A stretch of DNA of 64,000 nt from an uncultured Porphyromonadaceae bacterium (lineage in GTDB: Bacteria > Bacteroidota > Bacteroidia > Bacteroidales > Muribaculaceae): NCBI GenBank assembly GCA_902495245.1, contig CABUWI010000001.1, forward strand, positions 186,001 through 250,000, read 5' to 3'. Positions 1-9,969 of the stretch are shown here, piece after piece. Every line of letters begins with the position of its first letter. Position 1 is the first letter of the stretch. Under the pieces are notes generated by a model. That model was given only the letters and a program-made list of their open reading frames with translations. It was not told the DNA's origin and searched no databases. The position numbers and the translations under genes were made by a program.

Positions 1-540
1 GCCTTGAGTGATGTATATCTGCGCGTCGGCATGCTTTTCGAGCTGAGCCGTGAGGCGCTGGCGTATATAGTTTGTGTCAGGCTCGTTATTCTTGTCGGTG
101 CGCATGAATTCGAGTGCCGGAATCAGCGCCGAATCCACCCCTTTTTCGTGCAGGTAGAGGTTCATGAGCATGGTGCTCATCAGTTCTCCCTGTGCCAGAA
201 TCTCTTTTTCTTCAAAAAGCGTGAAAATATCCTTTGAAAGCGACCGGATATAGTTGAAAATGGCTTTCAGCTCGCGGCGCGCGTTTTCTTTAGTCTCTTC
301 CTGGGCAAACAGGCTGTCGACCACACCGGCATATTTCTGTTCGAGATGGTTGATGACCTCTTTGGCGCCGTCAACGTTCTTCTTGTAGAGATAGTCAGAA
401 ATTTCAACCAGTGTGTTTGTGGTGCCCGACATGGCCGAGAGCACGACGATGTTCTTGCCTCGCTCCGTAATCAGCGCGGCGACCTCCTGAATGCGTTTTG
501 CGGAACCTACCGATGTCCCGCCGAATTTCAATACTTTCAT
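1..540 (-). CDS. lysC: Aspartate kinase, N-terminal part (gene continues past left edge)
   Basis: Aspartokinase phosphorylates aspartate, the first step toward lysine, threonine, methionine and diaminopimelate. The ATG at 540 opens a frame of 180 codons that is still open at base 1. The N-terminus has the amino-acid-kinase signature KFGGTSVG at residues 5-12, followed by a stretch (LSAMSGTTNTLVEI, FTLFEEKEILAQGE, EFMRTDK, ITQG) typical of the monofunctional Bacteroidota aspartokinase. The regulatory ACT domains lie outside the window, so a fused homoserine dehydrogenase cannot be excluded. The start overlaps the ftsE stop in an ATGA arrangement, which suggests translational coupling. Confidence 0.92.
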   Translation of the reverse strand, partial: MKVLKFGGTSVGSAKRIQEVAALITERGKNIVVLSAMSGTTNTLVEISDYLYKKNVDGAKEVINHLEQKYAGVVDSLFAQEETKENARRELKAIFNYIRSLSKDIFTLFEEKEILAQGELMSTMLMNLYLHEKGVDSALIPALEFMRTDKNNEPDTNYIRQRLTAQLEKHADAQIYITQG

Positions 541-1250
541 TGGATATCTTCTTCAGCTGTTTGATTAGTTTGTTCTGATTTATTCACAAAAGTGAGCGCT
601 TTGTTTTCGCAGCGGTAAATCTTTGCCGGAAAACGCTCGGTGAGCGCCAGATTGTGTGTGGCCATGATGACTGCCGTGCCGTCTTGTGCGATGCGGTGCA
701 GCATCTCGACAATCTGCACGCCCGTTTCGGGGTCGAGATTGCCGGTGGGCTCGTCGGCAAGTATCAGCTCGGGCTTGTTGAGCAACGCGCGCGCAATCGC
801 GATGCGCTGCTGCTCGCCGCCCGACAGCTCGTGGGGCATCTTGTAGGACTTGTTGGACATGCCGACCTGCCTGAGCACTTCTTCGATGCGGGCATTCATT
901 TCCTGCTTGTCTTTCCAGCCGGTTGCGTTCAGGACGAAAAGCAGGTTGTCCTGCACCGACCTGTCGGTTAACAGCTGAAAGTCCTGAAAGACGATGCCGA
1001 TGCGGCGACGCAGAAGGTGAACCTTGCCCGGTTTCAGCTTCGTGAGGTCAAAGTCGAACACCCGACCCTCGCCCGAGGCCAGGCTCACTTCGGCATACAT
1101 TGATTTAAGCAGCGATGACTTGCCGCTGCCGACCTTGCCGATAAAATAGACAAATTCGCCGGGCTGCAGCTCGAAATCGACATGTTTGAGCACGATGAGT
1201 TCCTTTCGCAGAATCTCGACGTCGCTATATTTGATAATCGGTTCAGTCAT
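537..1250 (-). CDS. ftsE: FtsE-like cell-division ABC transporter ATPase
   Basis: ATPase of the FtsEX type, which at the division site regulates peptidoglycan hydrolases. The 237-residue protein is a single ABC domain: Walker A GKVGSGKS near residues 38-45, Q-loop in VFQDFQLL, signature [15 protein letters not shown], Walker [13 protein letters not shown] and the switch His in MATHN. The V-G-S version of Walker A and the [12 protein letters not shown] context fit Bacteroidota FtsE. No ftsX permease is adjacent, so the partner must be encoded elsewhere; a LolD-type ATPase is the main alternative. It follows recQ by 18 bp and overlaps lysC by 4 bp. Confidence 0.85.
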   Translation of the reverse strand: MTEPIIKYSDVEILRKELIVLKHVDFELQPGEFVYFIGKVGSGKSSLLKSMYAEVSLASGEGRVFDFDLTKLKPGKVHLLRRRIGIVFQDFQLLTDRSVQDNLLFVLNATGWKDKQEMNARIEEVLRQVGMSNKSYKMPHELSGGEQQRIAIARALLNKPELILADEPTGNLDPETGVQIVEMLHRIAQDGTAVIMATHNLALTERFPAKIYRCENKALTFVNKSEQTNQTAEEDIQ

Positions 1251-1268
1251 TTTGGGGTCAGTGTATGA

Positions 1269-3455
1269 TTAGTTGCCGTATTCGCTCAGGAATTTAATGC
1301 GCATGAGGCGAATTTCGTTTTCGCTGTAGTCAGAGCCAAGTTCAAGAATTGCCTGCCTGACGTCGCCGGTCTCGCTCTCGTGCTTGAAATAGTCGTAGAG
1401 GTCGTCCTGAATGTCCTTGTCGATTTCCGAGTCGATATAGTAGTTTATATTTATCTTTGTGCCGGAATAAACAATAGCTTCAATTTCGTCAAGCAGCTCC
1501 TCGAATGTCAGGTCTTTGCTGCGCGCCAGCTCATCGAGCGGAATCTTACGGTCGATGCCCTGGATAATGGCGATTTTCTGCTTTGACTTGTTAGGCACCG
1601 TGCGGACGCGCAGGTCTTCGGGGCGCTCGATTTCGTTCTCTTCGACGTGCGTCCTGATTACCTGCAGAAACTCTTCGCCGAAGCGCTTGGCTTTGCCCTG
1701 GCCGACGCCGGTAATGTTCTGCAGCTCCTCCATGGTAACCGGATAGGTTGTTGCCATCTGTTCAAGCGAGGGGTCTTGAAATATGACATACGTGGGCAGC
1801 TGATTCTGTTTGGCAATCTTCTTGCGCAGGTCTTTCAGAATCGAAAAGAGTTCGGGGTCGACAGCGGCGGTCGCTCCGCTGCGCGGCGCCGGCTCTTCGT
1901 CCATATCTTCGTTAAACTCGTTGTCTTTCGTAATCTTGAATGACTTGGGCTTCTTAAGAAATTCCAACCCGGCGTCCGTAACCTTCAGCAAGCCGAAATC
2001 TTCGACCTCGCGCGTCAGATAACCCGCAATGACGGCCTGACGGATAACGGCGTTCAACACTTTAGGATCGCTCCCCTCCATACAGCCGAACTGCTCGAGC
2101 TCTTCGTGGCCGTATGACTTGACTGAGGCGCTCTTGTGGCCGACAGCGATGTCGATTATATGTTCTGCTTTGAATTTTTCTTTGAGAGCGGTTATGATTT
2201 CAATGATAGCGGATAATTCTTCCTTAGCTTCCACTTTAATCTTCGGATTTAGACAATTGTCGCAGTTTCCGCAGTTATCTTTGGTGTAGTTTTCACCGAA
2301 ATAATGCAGAAGTGTCTTGCGACGGCAGACAGAAGATTCGGCATAACTGGCCGTCTCGGCGAGCAGCTGTTTGCCGATTTCCTGTTCGGCAACCGGCTTG
2401 CCTTGCATGAACTTTTCCATTTTGCGCAGGTCCTTGGCCGAGTAGAAGGTGATGCACTGCCCGTCGCCTCCGTCGCGGCCGGCACGGCCGGTCTCCTGAT
2501 AATAGCCTTCGAGCGATTTGGGCATATCATAGTGAATGACAAACCTGACATCAGGCTTGTCAATGCCCATGCCGAACGCTATGGTGGCGACAATGACATT
2601 GATTTCTTCCATCAGGAATGCGTCCTGATTGGCCGAACGGGTGGCTGAATCCATGCCGGCGTGATAAGCTCGCGCCTTTATGTTGTTAACCACGAGCAAT
2701 TCGGCCAGTTCTTCTACCTTTTTGCGCGCAAGACAGTAAATAATGCCGCTTTTGTCTTCGTTGTTTTTTATGTATTTGATAATCTCTCTGTCGACATTCT
2801 CCGTCTTGGGTCGAATCTCATAATAGAGGTTCTCGCGGTTGAACGAAGATTTGAATACCCGGGCATTCGTCATGCCGAGGTTTTTCTGAATGTCGTGTTG
2901 CACCTTTGGCGTGGCCGTGGCGGTCAGCGCGATAACGGGGCGTGTGCCGATTTCGTTGATAATCGGGCGTATGCGGCGATATTCGGGTCGGAAATCATGA
3001 CCCCATTCCGAAATGCAGTGCGCTTCGTCAATGGCATAGAACGAAATCTGCACCGACTTCAGGAATTCAATGTTGTCTTCTTTGGTCAGCTGTTCCGGAG
3101 CCACGTAGAGCAACTTGGTGCGGCCGCTGACAATGTCGTTCTTCACGGCGTCGATAGACGCGCGGTTGAGCGACGAATTCAAGAAGTGGGCAACGCCGTC
3201 GTCTTCGCTGAAATTGCGCATGGCGTCGACCTGATTCTTCATCAAGGCTATAAGCGGAGAAATTACTATCGCCACTCCGGGCATCATTACTGACGGGAGC
3301 TGGTAACACAATGACTTGCCGCCTCCGGTGGGCATGAGCACGAACACGTCCTCGCCGTCTAAAAGCGCCGAGATAATCTGTTCCTGATTGCCCTTGAAGG
3401 TGTCGAATCCGAAATGTCGCTTAAGGGCTTCGACAAGTTCTGCGTGGATAGCCAT
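1269..3455 (-). CDS. recQ: ATP-dependent DNA helicase RecQ
   Basis: A 3'-5' DNA helicase of recombination and fork repair. The 728 residues contain the expected parts in order: Walker A TGGGKS at 43-48, DEAH box (AIDEAHCISEWGHDFR), helicase C domain with QETGRAGRDG, a RecQ zinc site (CRRKTLLHYFGE...CGNCDNC), an RQC winged helix, an HRDC domain around 535-620 (DPELFSILKDLRKKIA, ITGVGQGKAKRFG) and an extra C-terminal helical domain of about 90 residues usual in Bacteroidota RecQ. It lies 68 bp downstream of clpX; the clpP-clpX-recQ order is one I know from Bacteroides genomes. Confidence 0.97.
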   Translation of the reverse strand: MAIHAELVEALKRHFGFDTFKGNQEQIISALLDGEDVFVLMPTGGGKSLCYQLPSVMMPGVAIVISPLIALMKNQVDAMRNFSEDDGVAHFLNSSLNRASIDAVKNDIVSGRTKLLYVAPEQLTKEDNIEFLKSVQISFYAIDEAHCISEWGHDFRPEYRRIRPIINEIGTRPVIALTATATPKVQHDIQKNLGMTNARVFKSSFNRENLYYEIRPKTENVDREIIKYIKNNEDKSGIIYCLARKKVEELAELLVVNNIKARAYHAGMDSATRSANQDAFLMEEINVIVATIAFGMGIDKPDVRFVIHYDMPKSLEGYYQETGRAGRDGGDGQCITFYSAKDLRKMEKFMQGKPVAEQEIGKQLLAETASYAESSVCRRKTLLHYFGENYTKDNCGNCDNCLNPKIKVEAKEELSAIIEIITALKEKFKAEHIIDIAVGHKSASVKSYGHEELEQFGCMEGSDPKVLNAVIRQAVIAGYLTREVEDFGLLKVTDAGLEFLKKPKSFKITKDNEFNEDMDEEPAPRSGATAAVDPELFSILKDLRKKIAKQNQLPTYVIFQDPSLEQMATTYPVTMEELQNITGVGQGKAKRFGEEFLQVIRTHVEENEIERPEDLRVRTVPNKSKQKIAIIQGIDRKIPLDELARSKDLTFEELLDEIEAIVYSGTKININYYIDSEIDKDIQDDLYDYFKHESETGDVRQAILELGSDYSENEIRLMRIKFLSEYGN

Positions 3456-3523
3456 GACTAATGAATCGGTTTATTTAATAATGAGGAGAAAGTTTACAAG
3501 CTTGGTGGTGGTATCGTGCGGTA

Positions 3524-4789
3524 CTATTTTGTTGTATCTGTTTCAAAATTGGCTTTAAGAATCTGTTTGAGCGCATAGTCGCGGGTAATGGTCAGTTCCT
3601 TGGTGTCGGTGCCCGGAATCTCATACATCGCGTCGACCATGATAGACTCGACTATCGAGCGCAGACCGCGCGCGCCGAGCTTATATTCAATGGCCTTGTC
3701 GACAATAAGTTCCAGGGCATCGCGGTTGAAACTGAGCTTTACGCCGTCCATTGCGAACATCTTTTCATACTGGCGCGTAATCGCATTCTTCGGCTCGGTG
3801 AGCACGCGCAGCAGGGCGTCGCGGTCAAGCGGGTCGAGATGCGTCAGAATCGGCAGACGGCCGATAATTTCCGGAATCAGGCCGAACGACTTCAAATCTT
3901 GCGGCGCAACATATTGCAGATAGTTGTCGCGCTTGATTTTCTGTTTCTGCGAGTCAGTCGAATAGCCAACTACGTGAGTGTTGAGCCTGTGGGCAATCTT
4001 GCGCTCGATGCCGTCAAACGCGCCGCCGCAGATGAAGAGAATATCTTTCGTGTTCACCGGAATCATCTTCTGGTCGGGGTGCTTGCGGCCTCCCTGAGGC
4101 GGAACATTCACAATCGACCCCTCGAGCAGTTTGAGCAGACCCTGCTGCACGCCCTCACCCGAAACGTCGCGCGTGATTGACGGATTGTCGCCCTTGCGGG
4201 CAATCTTGTCGATTTCGTCAATGAAGACGATGCCGCGCTCGGCCTTAGCCACGTCGTAGTCCGCCACCTGCAACAGACGGGTCAGCAGGCTCTCGATGTC
4301 TTCGCCCACATAGCCGGCCTCGGTGAGCACCGTGGCATCGACAATGGTGAACGGCACGTCGAGCAAACGGGCAATGGTTTTTGCAAGCAGCGTCTTGCCC
4401 GTTCCGGTCGGACCGACAATGATTATGTTGCTCTTTTCAATGTCAACGTCATCGTCGGTTTCGCGCTGCGACAGACGCTTGTAGTGGTTATAAACCGCTA
4501 CCGACAGATACTTCTTCGCGTCGTCCTGACCGATGACATATTTATTCAGGAAATCGTTTATTTCGCGCGGAGTGGGCACGTTGTCCATTGTCTGCGCGGC
4601 CGGCTTCTTTTTAGATGACTGTTTGCTGTCGCGACGGGCATCGGCTATCAGCGCCGAAATCTGGTCGACACAGTCGGTGCAGATGCACACGCCCGCGTCT
4701 AACGGCGAGGGCACAAGTGCGGCGTCGGGCGACGTGGGGCCGCCGCAGAACGCGCACGTGTGGCTCATATATCCTTGCTTTTTCGCCAT
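3524..4789 (-). CDS. clpX: ATP-dependent Clp protease ATPase subunit ClpX
   Basis: AAA+ unfoldase that feeds substrates to ClpP. The 421 residues start with a four-cysteine zinc-binding domain (CAFCGG...CICTDC, residues 13-39), followed by Walker A GPTGTGKT, the pore loop GYVGEDIES, Walker [11 protein letters not shown] and the C-terminal D2 domain ([10 protein letters not shown]). The loop that carries the IGF tripeptide for ClpP docking in E. coli reads VVGYS here, a conservative change consistent with a Bacteroidota partner. The start is 3 bp after the clpP stop, so the two are cotranscribed. Confidence 0.98.
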   Translation of the reverse strand: MAKKQGYMSHTCAFCGGPTSPDAALVPSPLDAGVCICTDCVDQISALIADARRDSKQSSKKKPAAQTMDNVPTPREINDFLNKYVIGQDDAKKYLSVAVYNHYKRLSQRETDDDVDIEKSNIIIVGPTGTGKTLLAKTIARLLDVPFTIVDATVLTEAGYVGEDIESLLTRLLQVADYDVAKAERGIVFIDEIDKIARKGDNPSITRDVSGEGVQQGLLKLLEGSIVNVPPQGGRKHPDQKMIPVNTKDILFICGGAFDGIERKIAHRLNTHVVGYSTDSQKQKIKRDNYLQYVAPQDLKSFGLIPEIIGRLPILTHLDPLDRDALLRVLTEPKNAITRQYEKMFAMDGVKLSFNRDALELIVDKAIEYKLGARGLRSIVESIMVDAMYEIPGTDTKELTITRDYALKQILKANFETDTTK

Positions 4790-4792
4790 GCC

Positions 4793-5491
4793 TTACTGCT
4801 TAGCTTTGATAAGCACTTTGTCAATCATGCCGTATTGCAACGCCTCTTCCGACGTCATCCAGTAGTCGCGGTCGCTGTCGCGCTCGACCTTTTCAATCGG
4901 CTGACCCGAGTGGTCGGCGATGATTGAATAGAGCTCATGCTTGAGCTTGAGAATCTCGCGGGCGGTAATCTCGATGTCGCTGGCCTGACCCTGCGCGCCG
5001 CCCATGGGCTGGTGAATCATCACGCGCGAATGCTTCAGCGCGAAACGCTTGCCCTTGGCGCCCGCAACGAGCAGCACGGCGGCCATCGACGCGGCCATGC
5101 CGGTGCAGATGGTGGCAACGTCGCTCGATATGTACTGCATCGTGTCATAGATGCCGAGGCCCGCATATACGCTGCCGCCGGGCGAGTTGATATAGATGCT
5201 CACGTCCTTGCCGGGATCGGCGCTGTCAAGATAAAGCAGCTGGGCCTGAATCACGTTGGCCGAATAGTCGTCGACCTGCGTGCCGAGGAATATGATGCGG
5301 TCCATCATCAGTCGTGAGAACACGTCCATCTGGGCAACGTTCAGCTGGCGTTCCTCAATGATTGTGGGCGAAATGTAGCTCGACGAGATGTCGGCATTGG
5401 CTTTGGCCGAATATTGGTCAAACACTAACGGATTGATGCCGCAGTGCTTGGTGGCAAAATTTCTAAAGTCGTTCTGATTGAAATTTGTCAT
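4793..5491 (-). CDS. clpP: ATP-dependent Clp protease proteolytic subunit ClpP
   Basis: Serine peptidase forming the double-heptamer chamber of ClpXP. The 232-residue protein has the catalytic triad Ser135 (GMAASMAA), His160 (VMIHQPMGG) and Asp209 (SDRDYWM), plus the oxyanion-loop region SPGGSVYAG. The N-terminal 35-40 residues precede the mature core (PTIIEERQL) and may be a processed propeptide. First gene of a minus-strand run clpP-clpX-recQ-ftsE-lysC; the tig gene often found upstream of clpP in relatives is absent, and a -7 box lies just upstream. Confidence 0.98.
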   Translation of the reverse strand: MTNFNQNDFRNFATKHCGINPLVFDQYSAKANADISSSYISPTIIEERQLNVAQMDVFSRLMMDRIIFLGTQVDDYSANVIQAQLLYLDSADPGKDVSIYINSPGGSVYAGLGIYDTMQYISSDVATICTGMAASMAAVLLVAGAKGKRFALKHSRVMIHQPMGGAQGQASDIEITAREILKLKHELYSIIADHSGQPIEKVERDSDRDYWMTSEEALQYGMIDKVLIKAKQ

Positions 5492-5523
5492 ATTAAAATC
5501 TAAGTTTTGGTCAAAAGTATATT

Positions 5524-5531
5524 CAAAGTTA
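5524..5531 (-). promoter_or_regulatory. Putative clpP promoter (-7 box)
   Basis: On the minus strand this reads TAACTTTG, matching the Bacteroidota -7 consensus TAnnTTTG, 32 bp before the clpP ATG. No well-spaced TTTG -33 element is visible upstream; the nearest TTTG is about 31 bp away. Confidence 0.55.
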
Positions 5532-5563
5532 CGAAAAATTTCTCACTTAATAAAAGTTTTGAC

Positions 5564-5604
5564 AAAAAAATCCCCGGCTTCTGTAATGAAACCGGGGATT
5601 TTTT
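5564..5604 (-). terminator. Rho-independent terminator after the TPR gene
   Basis: A hairpin with stem TCCCCGG (5571-5577) and CCGGGGA (5592-5598), extended by A and T tracts on both sides. It lies 16 bp downstream of the stop of the TPR protein gene at 5620-6873 and closes the gyrA-TPR unit before the clpP promoter. The flanks make it look bidirectional. Confidence 0.85.
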
Positions 5605-5619
5605 GAATTTCAACTGTTT

Positions 5620-6873
5620 TTATTCGAGTTCGAGGTCGCTGATGCGCTTCATGTTCTCCTCGTCGCCGAGATTGTAGTAGATGTTCTTGAGAATGGTGAA
5701 TGCCTGACGGTTGCCTTCGGGGTTAAGCTTGATTGCCTGCTCGAGCTGTTCGGCAGCCTGCTTGAACAGCGGGTCGATTGTGTCGGTCTTGAGTTTGTTG
5801 AATTCAGCCGTAGAGAGCTGATAGGCGTCGTCGCTGGTCTTGTAGGCCTTGTTGGCGATTACACGACCGTAATTGTAACGGGCTTCTGCATTCTCGGGGT
5901 CAAGCTGAACGGCTTTGCCGTAGAGCTCGAGAGCTTCGGCGTTGGCGGCCTCGGCGTCTTCCTTTGAGATGTTCTCGTCGTTGGTGCGGTTTTCAACCAG
6001 CACGCCTTTCACATTGTAGAGAACCGAGCTTTCGGGATTGGCCGCGATGGCCTTGTTGATCATTTCGAGAGCTTTTTCATATTCGCCGTTCTTGACATAG
6101 ACGTTAACAAGAGCGCCGATGAAGTTCTGCGAGCCATATTTAGCGAAAGCCTCGTTGGCAATCTCTTCCATAGCCTGCATGTCTTGCAGTTCCTGAGCCA
6201 TTGCAAGAGCGTTGTTATAGGCGGTCTCACCCTGACCCAGACGTGCTGCCTGGAGGAACGACTTCATGGCCTCGGGTTTCATGTCGGCCTGCAGCGCGAA
6301 GATGCCCATGTTGAAATATGTCGTGGCCATTATCGAATCGGCGGGCATGGCGGGGGTGTTCTTGCCGAGCTGAGCCGTCATTGCGGGCAGCTGGGTAAAG
6401 ATTTCCCATGCGCGATAGGCGTTCTTGAGGTCGTTGGCCTCATAGAGGAACACGCCGGCGTCATAGAAGTTGTTGGGGCTGTCGCCGAGGGTCTTTACAA
6501 TCTCTTTCGAATATTTGGTTTTGACCTTGCCCTTGGCGTCAACAACGGTATCCATCGGCAGGGCCTTCGTGTAGTAGTCGAAGCCTTTGATGATTGCGTT
6601 GCTCATGTTCACCTTGTCGGGATTGCCGCCAATCTGGAGCTGTTCCCAACCGGTCTGCCAGGTCTGGAAGGCGTTTTTGCCGGCCAGATACCAGGTCTTG
6701 ACGTTTTCGGCGGTCGAGGGGTCGGTCATAGCGCCTTCGAGCATCGAGGCGATTTTGGCGTGGTCGGGAACTTCGACACGCAGGCCGCGTTCAGCTTCCT
6801 TGAGCACACTCTCTTGAGCTACGGCCGTTCCGCAGAGGCAGAGGCCGATTGCCATGATTGTCAATTTCTTCAT
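5620..6873 (-). CDS. Exported tetratricopeptide-repeat protein
   Basis: A 417-residue secreted TPR protein of unknown specific function. The signal peptide is MKKLTIMAIGLCLCGTAVAQ, with cleavage likely after VAQ or AVA; no clear lipobox. The mature part is alpha-helical with TPR-like units, clearest at 'YFNMGIFALQADMKPEAMKSF', 'NGEYEKALEMINKAIAANPE' and 'LELYGKAVQLDPENAEARYN'. It sits 21 bp downstream of gyrA and before a terminator, so it is probably cotranscribed. The family is common in Bacteroidota as a periplasmic scaffold; nothing in the sequence indicates an enzyme. Confidence 0.85.
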   Translation of the reverse strand: MKKLTIMAIGLCLCGTAVAQESVLKEAERGLRVEVPDHAKIASMLEGAMTDPSTAENVKTWYLAGKNAFQTWQTGWEQLQIGGNPDKVNMSNAIIKGFDYYTKALPMDTVVDAKGKVKTKYSKEIVKTLGDSPNNFYDAGVFLYEANDLKNAYRAWEIFTQLPAMTAQLGKNTPAMPADSIMATTYFNMGIFALQADMKPEAMKSFLQAARLGQGETAYNNALAMAQELQDMQAMEEIANEAFAKYGSQNFIGALVNVYVKNGEYEKALEMINKAIAANPESSVLYNVKGVLVENRTNDENISKEDAEAANAEALELYGKAVQLDPENAEARYNYGRVIANKAYKTSDDAYQLSTAEFNKLKTDTIDPLFKQAAEQLEQAIKLNPEGNRQAFTILKNIYYNLGDEENMKRISDLELE

Positions 6874-6894
6874 GATTCTGAATTATTAAGGTTT

Positions 6895-9408
6895 TTATTG
6901 AATTTCAGTTGTTTCATCGGCTTCAGGTCCGTCTGTCTCGGGAGCTTCAACCTCTTCTTCGGGGTCGGTGTCGACCGCGCAGACGCTGGCAATGGTGTCG
7001 CCGCGTTTTTCGAGGTTGATTATTCGCACGCCCTGCGTCGCACGGCCCATGACGCGGATATCGGCCATGTGCAGGCGAATCGTGATGCCGCTGCGGTTGA
7101 TGATGACGAGGTCGTTGGCATCGTCAACGCTCTCGATGGCCACGAGCTTGCCGGTCTTTTCGGTAATGTTAAGCGTCTTGACACCCTTGCCGCCGCGGTT
7201 GGTGATGCGGTAGTCGTCAAGGTCTGAGCGCTTGCCGTAGCCTTTCTCCGAGAGCACCATGACGGTCTTCTCCGTGTCGCGCGCCATGCAGATCATGCCT
7301 ACAACTTCGTCGTTTTCGTCGTCGAGGGTCATGCCGCGCACGCCGGTTGACATGCGGCCCATTTCGCGCACGCGGCGCTCGTCGAAGCGGATTGCGCGGC
7401 CGTTGCGGTTGGCCATGATGATTTCGCTGTCGCCGTCGGTCATTTCAACCTGCAGCAGTTCGTCGTCTTCGCGGATAATGATGGCGTTGACGCCGATGTT
7501 GCGCGGGCGCGAGTAGGCCTCAAGCGGGGTCTTCTTGATGATGCCCTTCTTGGTGCAGAACACGAGATTGTGAGTCTCGACGAATTCGCGGTCGGTGAAG
7601 TTGGGCACGGCGATATAAGCCTTGACGCGGTCGCCGCCTTCGATGCTGAGCAGATTCTGAATTGCGCGTCCCTTCTGATTGCGGGCGGCCACGGGGAGGT
7701 TGTACACCTTAATCCAGTAGCAGCGGCCGCGCTCGGTGAAGAAGAGCATGTAAGAGCGGTTTGAAGCCGTGTAGATGTGCTCGATGAAGTCTTCGCTGCG
7801 GGTCGACGAGCCTTTGACGCCCACGCCGCCACGGTTTTGCGCGCGGAACTCGCTGAGTTTCGTGGCCTTGATGTAGCCGAGGTGGCTGATGGTGATGACC
7901 ATCTCGTCGTCGTCGACGAACGAGTCGTCGCTGAACTCACCGCCCTGACGGTTGATTGCCGTGCGGCGGTCGTCGCCATACTTGGCGGCAATCTCCTCAA
8001 GCTCGGTGCGAATCAGGTCGCGACACACGATGGGGTCGTTAAGAATTGCCTTCAGCCGCTCGATTTCCTTGAGAATATCTTCATAGTTCTGGCGGAGCTT
8101 GTCCTGTTCCAGTCCAGTGAGCTGGCGCAGGCGCATCTCGACGATGGCCAGCGTCTGCGGCTCGGTGAGGCCGAAACGGGCGCTGAGAGCCTCTCGCGCA
8201 GCGTCGGTGTTGGGGCTTTCCTTGATGATGCGGATAACCTCGTCGATGTTCTGCGAGGCGATAATCAGGCCTTCGAGAATGTGGGCACGCTCTTCGGCCT
8301 TGCGCAGCTCGAATTTCGTGCGGCGAATCACCACGTCATAGCGGTGGTCGATGAACGCCTGGATAATCTCCTTGAGGTTCAGCGTGCGCGGACGGCCATT
8401 GACCAGCGCGACGTTGTTGACACTGAAGCTCGACTGCAACGCGCTCATCTTGAACAGCTTGTTCATGACCACGTTTGCATTGGCGTCGCTCTTGAGGCTG
8501 ATGACGATGTGCTGGCGGATATCCTCGTTCGAGAGGTCCTGGATATTGGCGATGCCCTCGATTTTCTTTTCGGTAACAAGTGCGGCAATCTGCTTGACCA
8601 GTTCCGAACGGTTCACGCCGTAGGGAATCTCGGAGATGACTATATTGGTGTGGTTCGCTTCGGGAACCATGTCATATTTGGCGCGGATAACAATGCGTCC
8701 GCGACCGGTCAGATATGCGTCTTTTACGCCTTGAATGCCGTAGATGATACCGCCTGTGGGGAAGTCGGGAGCCGGAATATAATCCATCAGCTCTTCAACC
8801 GTGAGCTCGGGATTTTCAAGCAGGGCAATGGTGCCGGCAATCGATTCGCGCAGATTGTGGGTGGGCATGTTCGTGGCCATGCCGACGGCAATGCCGGTGG
8901 CACCGTTTACCAGCAGATTGGGGAAACGCGCGGGCAGCACGGTGGGCTCGGTGCGTGTGTTGTCGTAGTTGGGCTGCATCTCGACGGTTTCCTTCTCGAT
9001 GTCGCGCAGCATTTCCTCGCCCATCTTGGCGAGACGCACTTCAGTGTAACGCATTGCGGCAGCGCCGTCGCCGTCAATCGAGCCGAAGTTGCCGTGGCCG
9101 TCAACGAGCGTGTTGCGCATGTTCCAGTCCTGAGCCAGACGGACAACGGTGCCATAAATTGACGAGTCGCCGTGGGGGTGATACTTACCCATGACTTCGC
9201 CGACGCAGTTTGCCGATTTCTTGTGCGGTTTATCCGAGGTGTTGCCCATTTCGTTCATGCCGAAAAGCACGCGGCGGTGCACCGGCTTCAGGCCGTCGCG
9301 CACGTCGGGAAGGGCTCGGCTGACAATCACCGACATAGAATAGTCGATGTAGGCCGATTTCATCTCGTTTTCGATGTTAATCTTCTGTATACGTTCTTCT
9401 TGAGACAT
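6895..9408 (-). CDS. gyrA: DNA gyrase subunit A
   Basis: Breakage-reunion subunit of DNA gyrase. I place the start at the ATG at 9408 (MSQEERIQ, 837 residues): the upstream TTG at 9435 falls at the predicted transcription start of a good -33/-7 promoter. With this start the catalytic tyrosine is Tyr121 (AAMRYTE) and the quinolone pocket reads GDSSIYG with Ser82, matching Bacteroides fragilis GyrA numbering. The C-terminal six-bladed domain is present, with a GyrA-box-like [10 protein letters not shown], and an acidic tail ends the protein, as expected for GyrA rather than ParC. Position 86 is Gly, where E. coli has Asp87. Confidence 0.96.
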   Translation of the reverse strand: MSQEERIQKINIENEMKSAYIDYSMSVIVSRALPDVRDGLKPVHRRVLFGMNEMGNTSDKPHKKSANCVGEVMGKYHPHGDSSIYGTVVRLAQDWNMRNTLVDGHGNFGSIDGDGAAAMRYTEVRLAKMGEEMLRDIEKETVEMQPNYDNTRTEPTVLPARFPNLLVNGATGIAVGMATNMPTHNLRESIAGTIALLENPELTVEELMDYIPAPDFPTGGIIYGIQGVKDAYLTGRGRIVIRAKYDMVPEANHTNIVISEIPYGVNRSELVKQIAALVTEKKIEGIANIQDLSNEDIRQHIVISLKSDANANVVMNKLFKMSALQSSFSVNNVALVNGRPRTLNLKEIIQAFIDHRYDVVIRRTKFELRKAEERAHILEGLIIASQNIDEVIRIIKESPNTDAAREALSARFGLTEPQTLAIVEMRLRQLTGLEQDKLRQNYEDILKEIERLKAILNDPIVCRDLIRTELEEIAAKYGDDRRTAINRQGGEFSDDSFVDDDEMVITISHLGYIKATKLSEFRAQNRGGVGVKGSSTRSEDFIEHIYTASNRSYMLFFTERGRCYWIKVYNLPVAARNQKGRAIQNLLSIEGGDRVKAYIAVPNFTDREFVETHNLVFCTKKGIIKKTPLEAYSRPRNIGVNAIIIREDDELLQVEMTDGDSEIIMANRNGRAIRFDERRVREMGRMSTGVRGMTLDDENDEVVGMICMARDTEKTVMVLSEKGYGKRSDLDDYRITNRGGKGVKTLNITEKTGKLVAIESVDDANDLVIINRSGITIRLHMADIRVMGRATQGVRIINLEKRGDTIASVCAVDTDPEEEVEAPETDGPEADETTEIQ

Positions 9409-9439
9409 ATTTTGTGATTCTGTTGGGTATTTCAATCTA

Positions 9440-9472
9440 CAAAGTTAGCAATTTTTTCGTAAACAAGCCAAA
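9440..9472 (-). promoter_or_regulatory. gyrA promoter (-33/-7)
   Basis: On the minus strand TTTG (9469-9472), a 21-bp spacer and TAACTTTG (9440-9447), a close match to the Bacteroidota housekeeping promoter. The predicted transcription start near 9434 excludes the TTG at 9435 as translation start and favours the ATG at 9408. Confidence 0.75.
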
Positions 9473-9489
9473 ATTTTTAGTTAAACCTG

Positions 9490-9969
9490 TTAAAATAAAA
9501 GCTGATAGTCCACATCGTCAAGCCATTGGCCGAACTTGCGCCCTACCCGCTCGTAGAACGCGACCTGCCTGAAGCCGAAACTCTCAACGAGGCGACGGCT
9601 GGGAGCGTTGGCGGCGTTGATGCAGGCAATGATGCCGTTCAGGCCTTCAATGCTGCGGCCGTCCTCAATCAGCCGGCGAAGCATCAGGCGTCCGACGCCG
9701 CGCGACGTAAATTCGGGCGCGAGATACATTGTGGCCTCGGCAACACAGTCGAAACGGGGCCGGAATGAATGAAGAGCGGCATAACCGCCCACAACTCCCG
9801 ACTCCTCGACCACCAGGCACGGAAAGGTGGCGGCCGGTTCCAGAAGCCGTCGCCGCATCTGCCCTTCGGTCAGAGGTACGGACTCGAATGTTGCCGCCGA
9901 GTGCAACACATAGTGGTTATAGATTTCGGTGAGCGAAACGATGTCAGACTCGCGTAGCGGACGAATCAT
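9490..9969 (-). CDS. GNAT N-acetyltransferase, phosphinothricin-acetyltransferase-like
   Basis: Acetyl-CoA-dependent N-acetyltransferase, 159 residues from the ATG at 9969 (MIRPLRESD). It has the PAT-family pattern EIYNHYVLHSAATFE near the N-terminus, an acetyl-CoA pyrophosphate loop (EFTSRGVGRLML) and the tail LDDVDYQLLF. Known relatives acetylate amino-acid-like amines such as methionine sulfoximine; the natural substrate is unknown. The start overlaps the antiporter stop (ATGA), which decides the start over the longer frame beginning at 10074. It ends the wec gene run; a role in sugar N-acetylation is possible but the sequence looks PAT-like, not WecD-like. Confidence 0.85.
   Translation of the reverse strand: MIRPLRESDIVSLTEIYNHYVLHSAATFESVPLTEGQMRRRLLEPAATFPCLVVEESGVVGGYAALHSFRPRFDCVAEATMYLAPEFTSRGVGRLMLRRLIEDGRSIEGLNGIIACINAANAPSRRLVESFGFRQVAFYERVGRKFGQWLDDVDYQLLF

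Noticed and set aside
7777..9162. 461-codon plus-strand open frame
   Set aside because: It is exactly antisense to gyrA in a GC-rich gene, and its translation has no recognisable domain.
9409..9435. TTG start at 9435 giving a longer GyrA
   Set aside because: It falls at the predicted transcription start of the gyrA promoter; the ATG at 9408 also gives canonical Ser82/Tyr121 numbering.
9490..9969. GNAT enzyme as a WecD-type sugar acetyltransferase
   Set aside because: Sequence pattern is of the phosphinothricin-acetyltransferase type; only its position suggests a sugar role.
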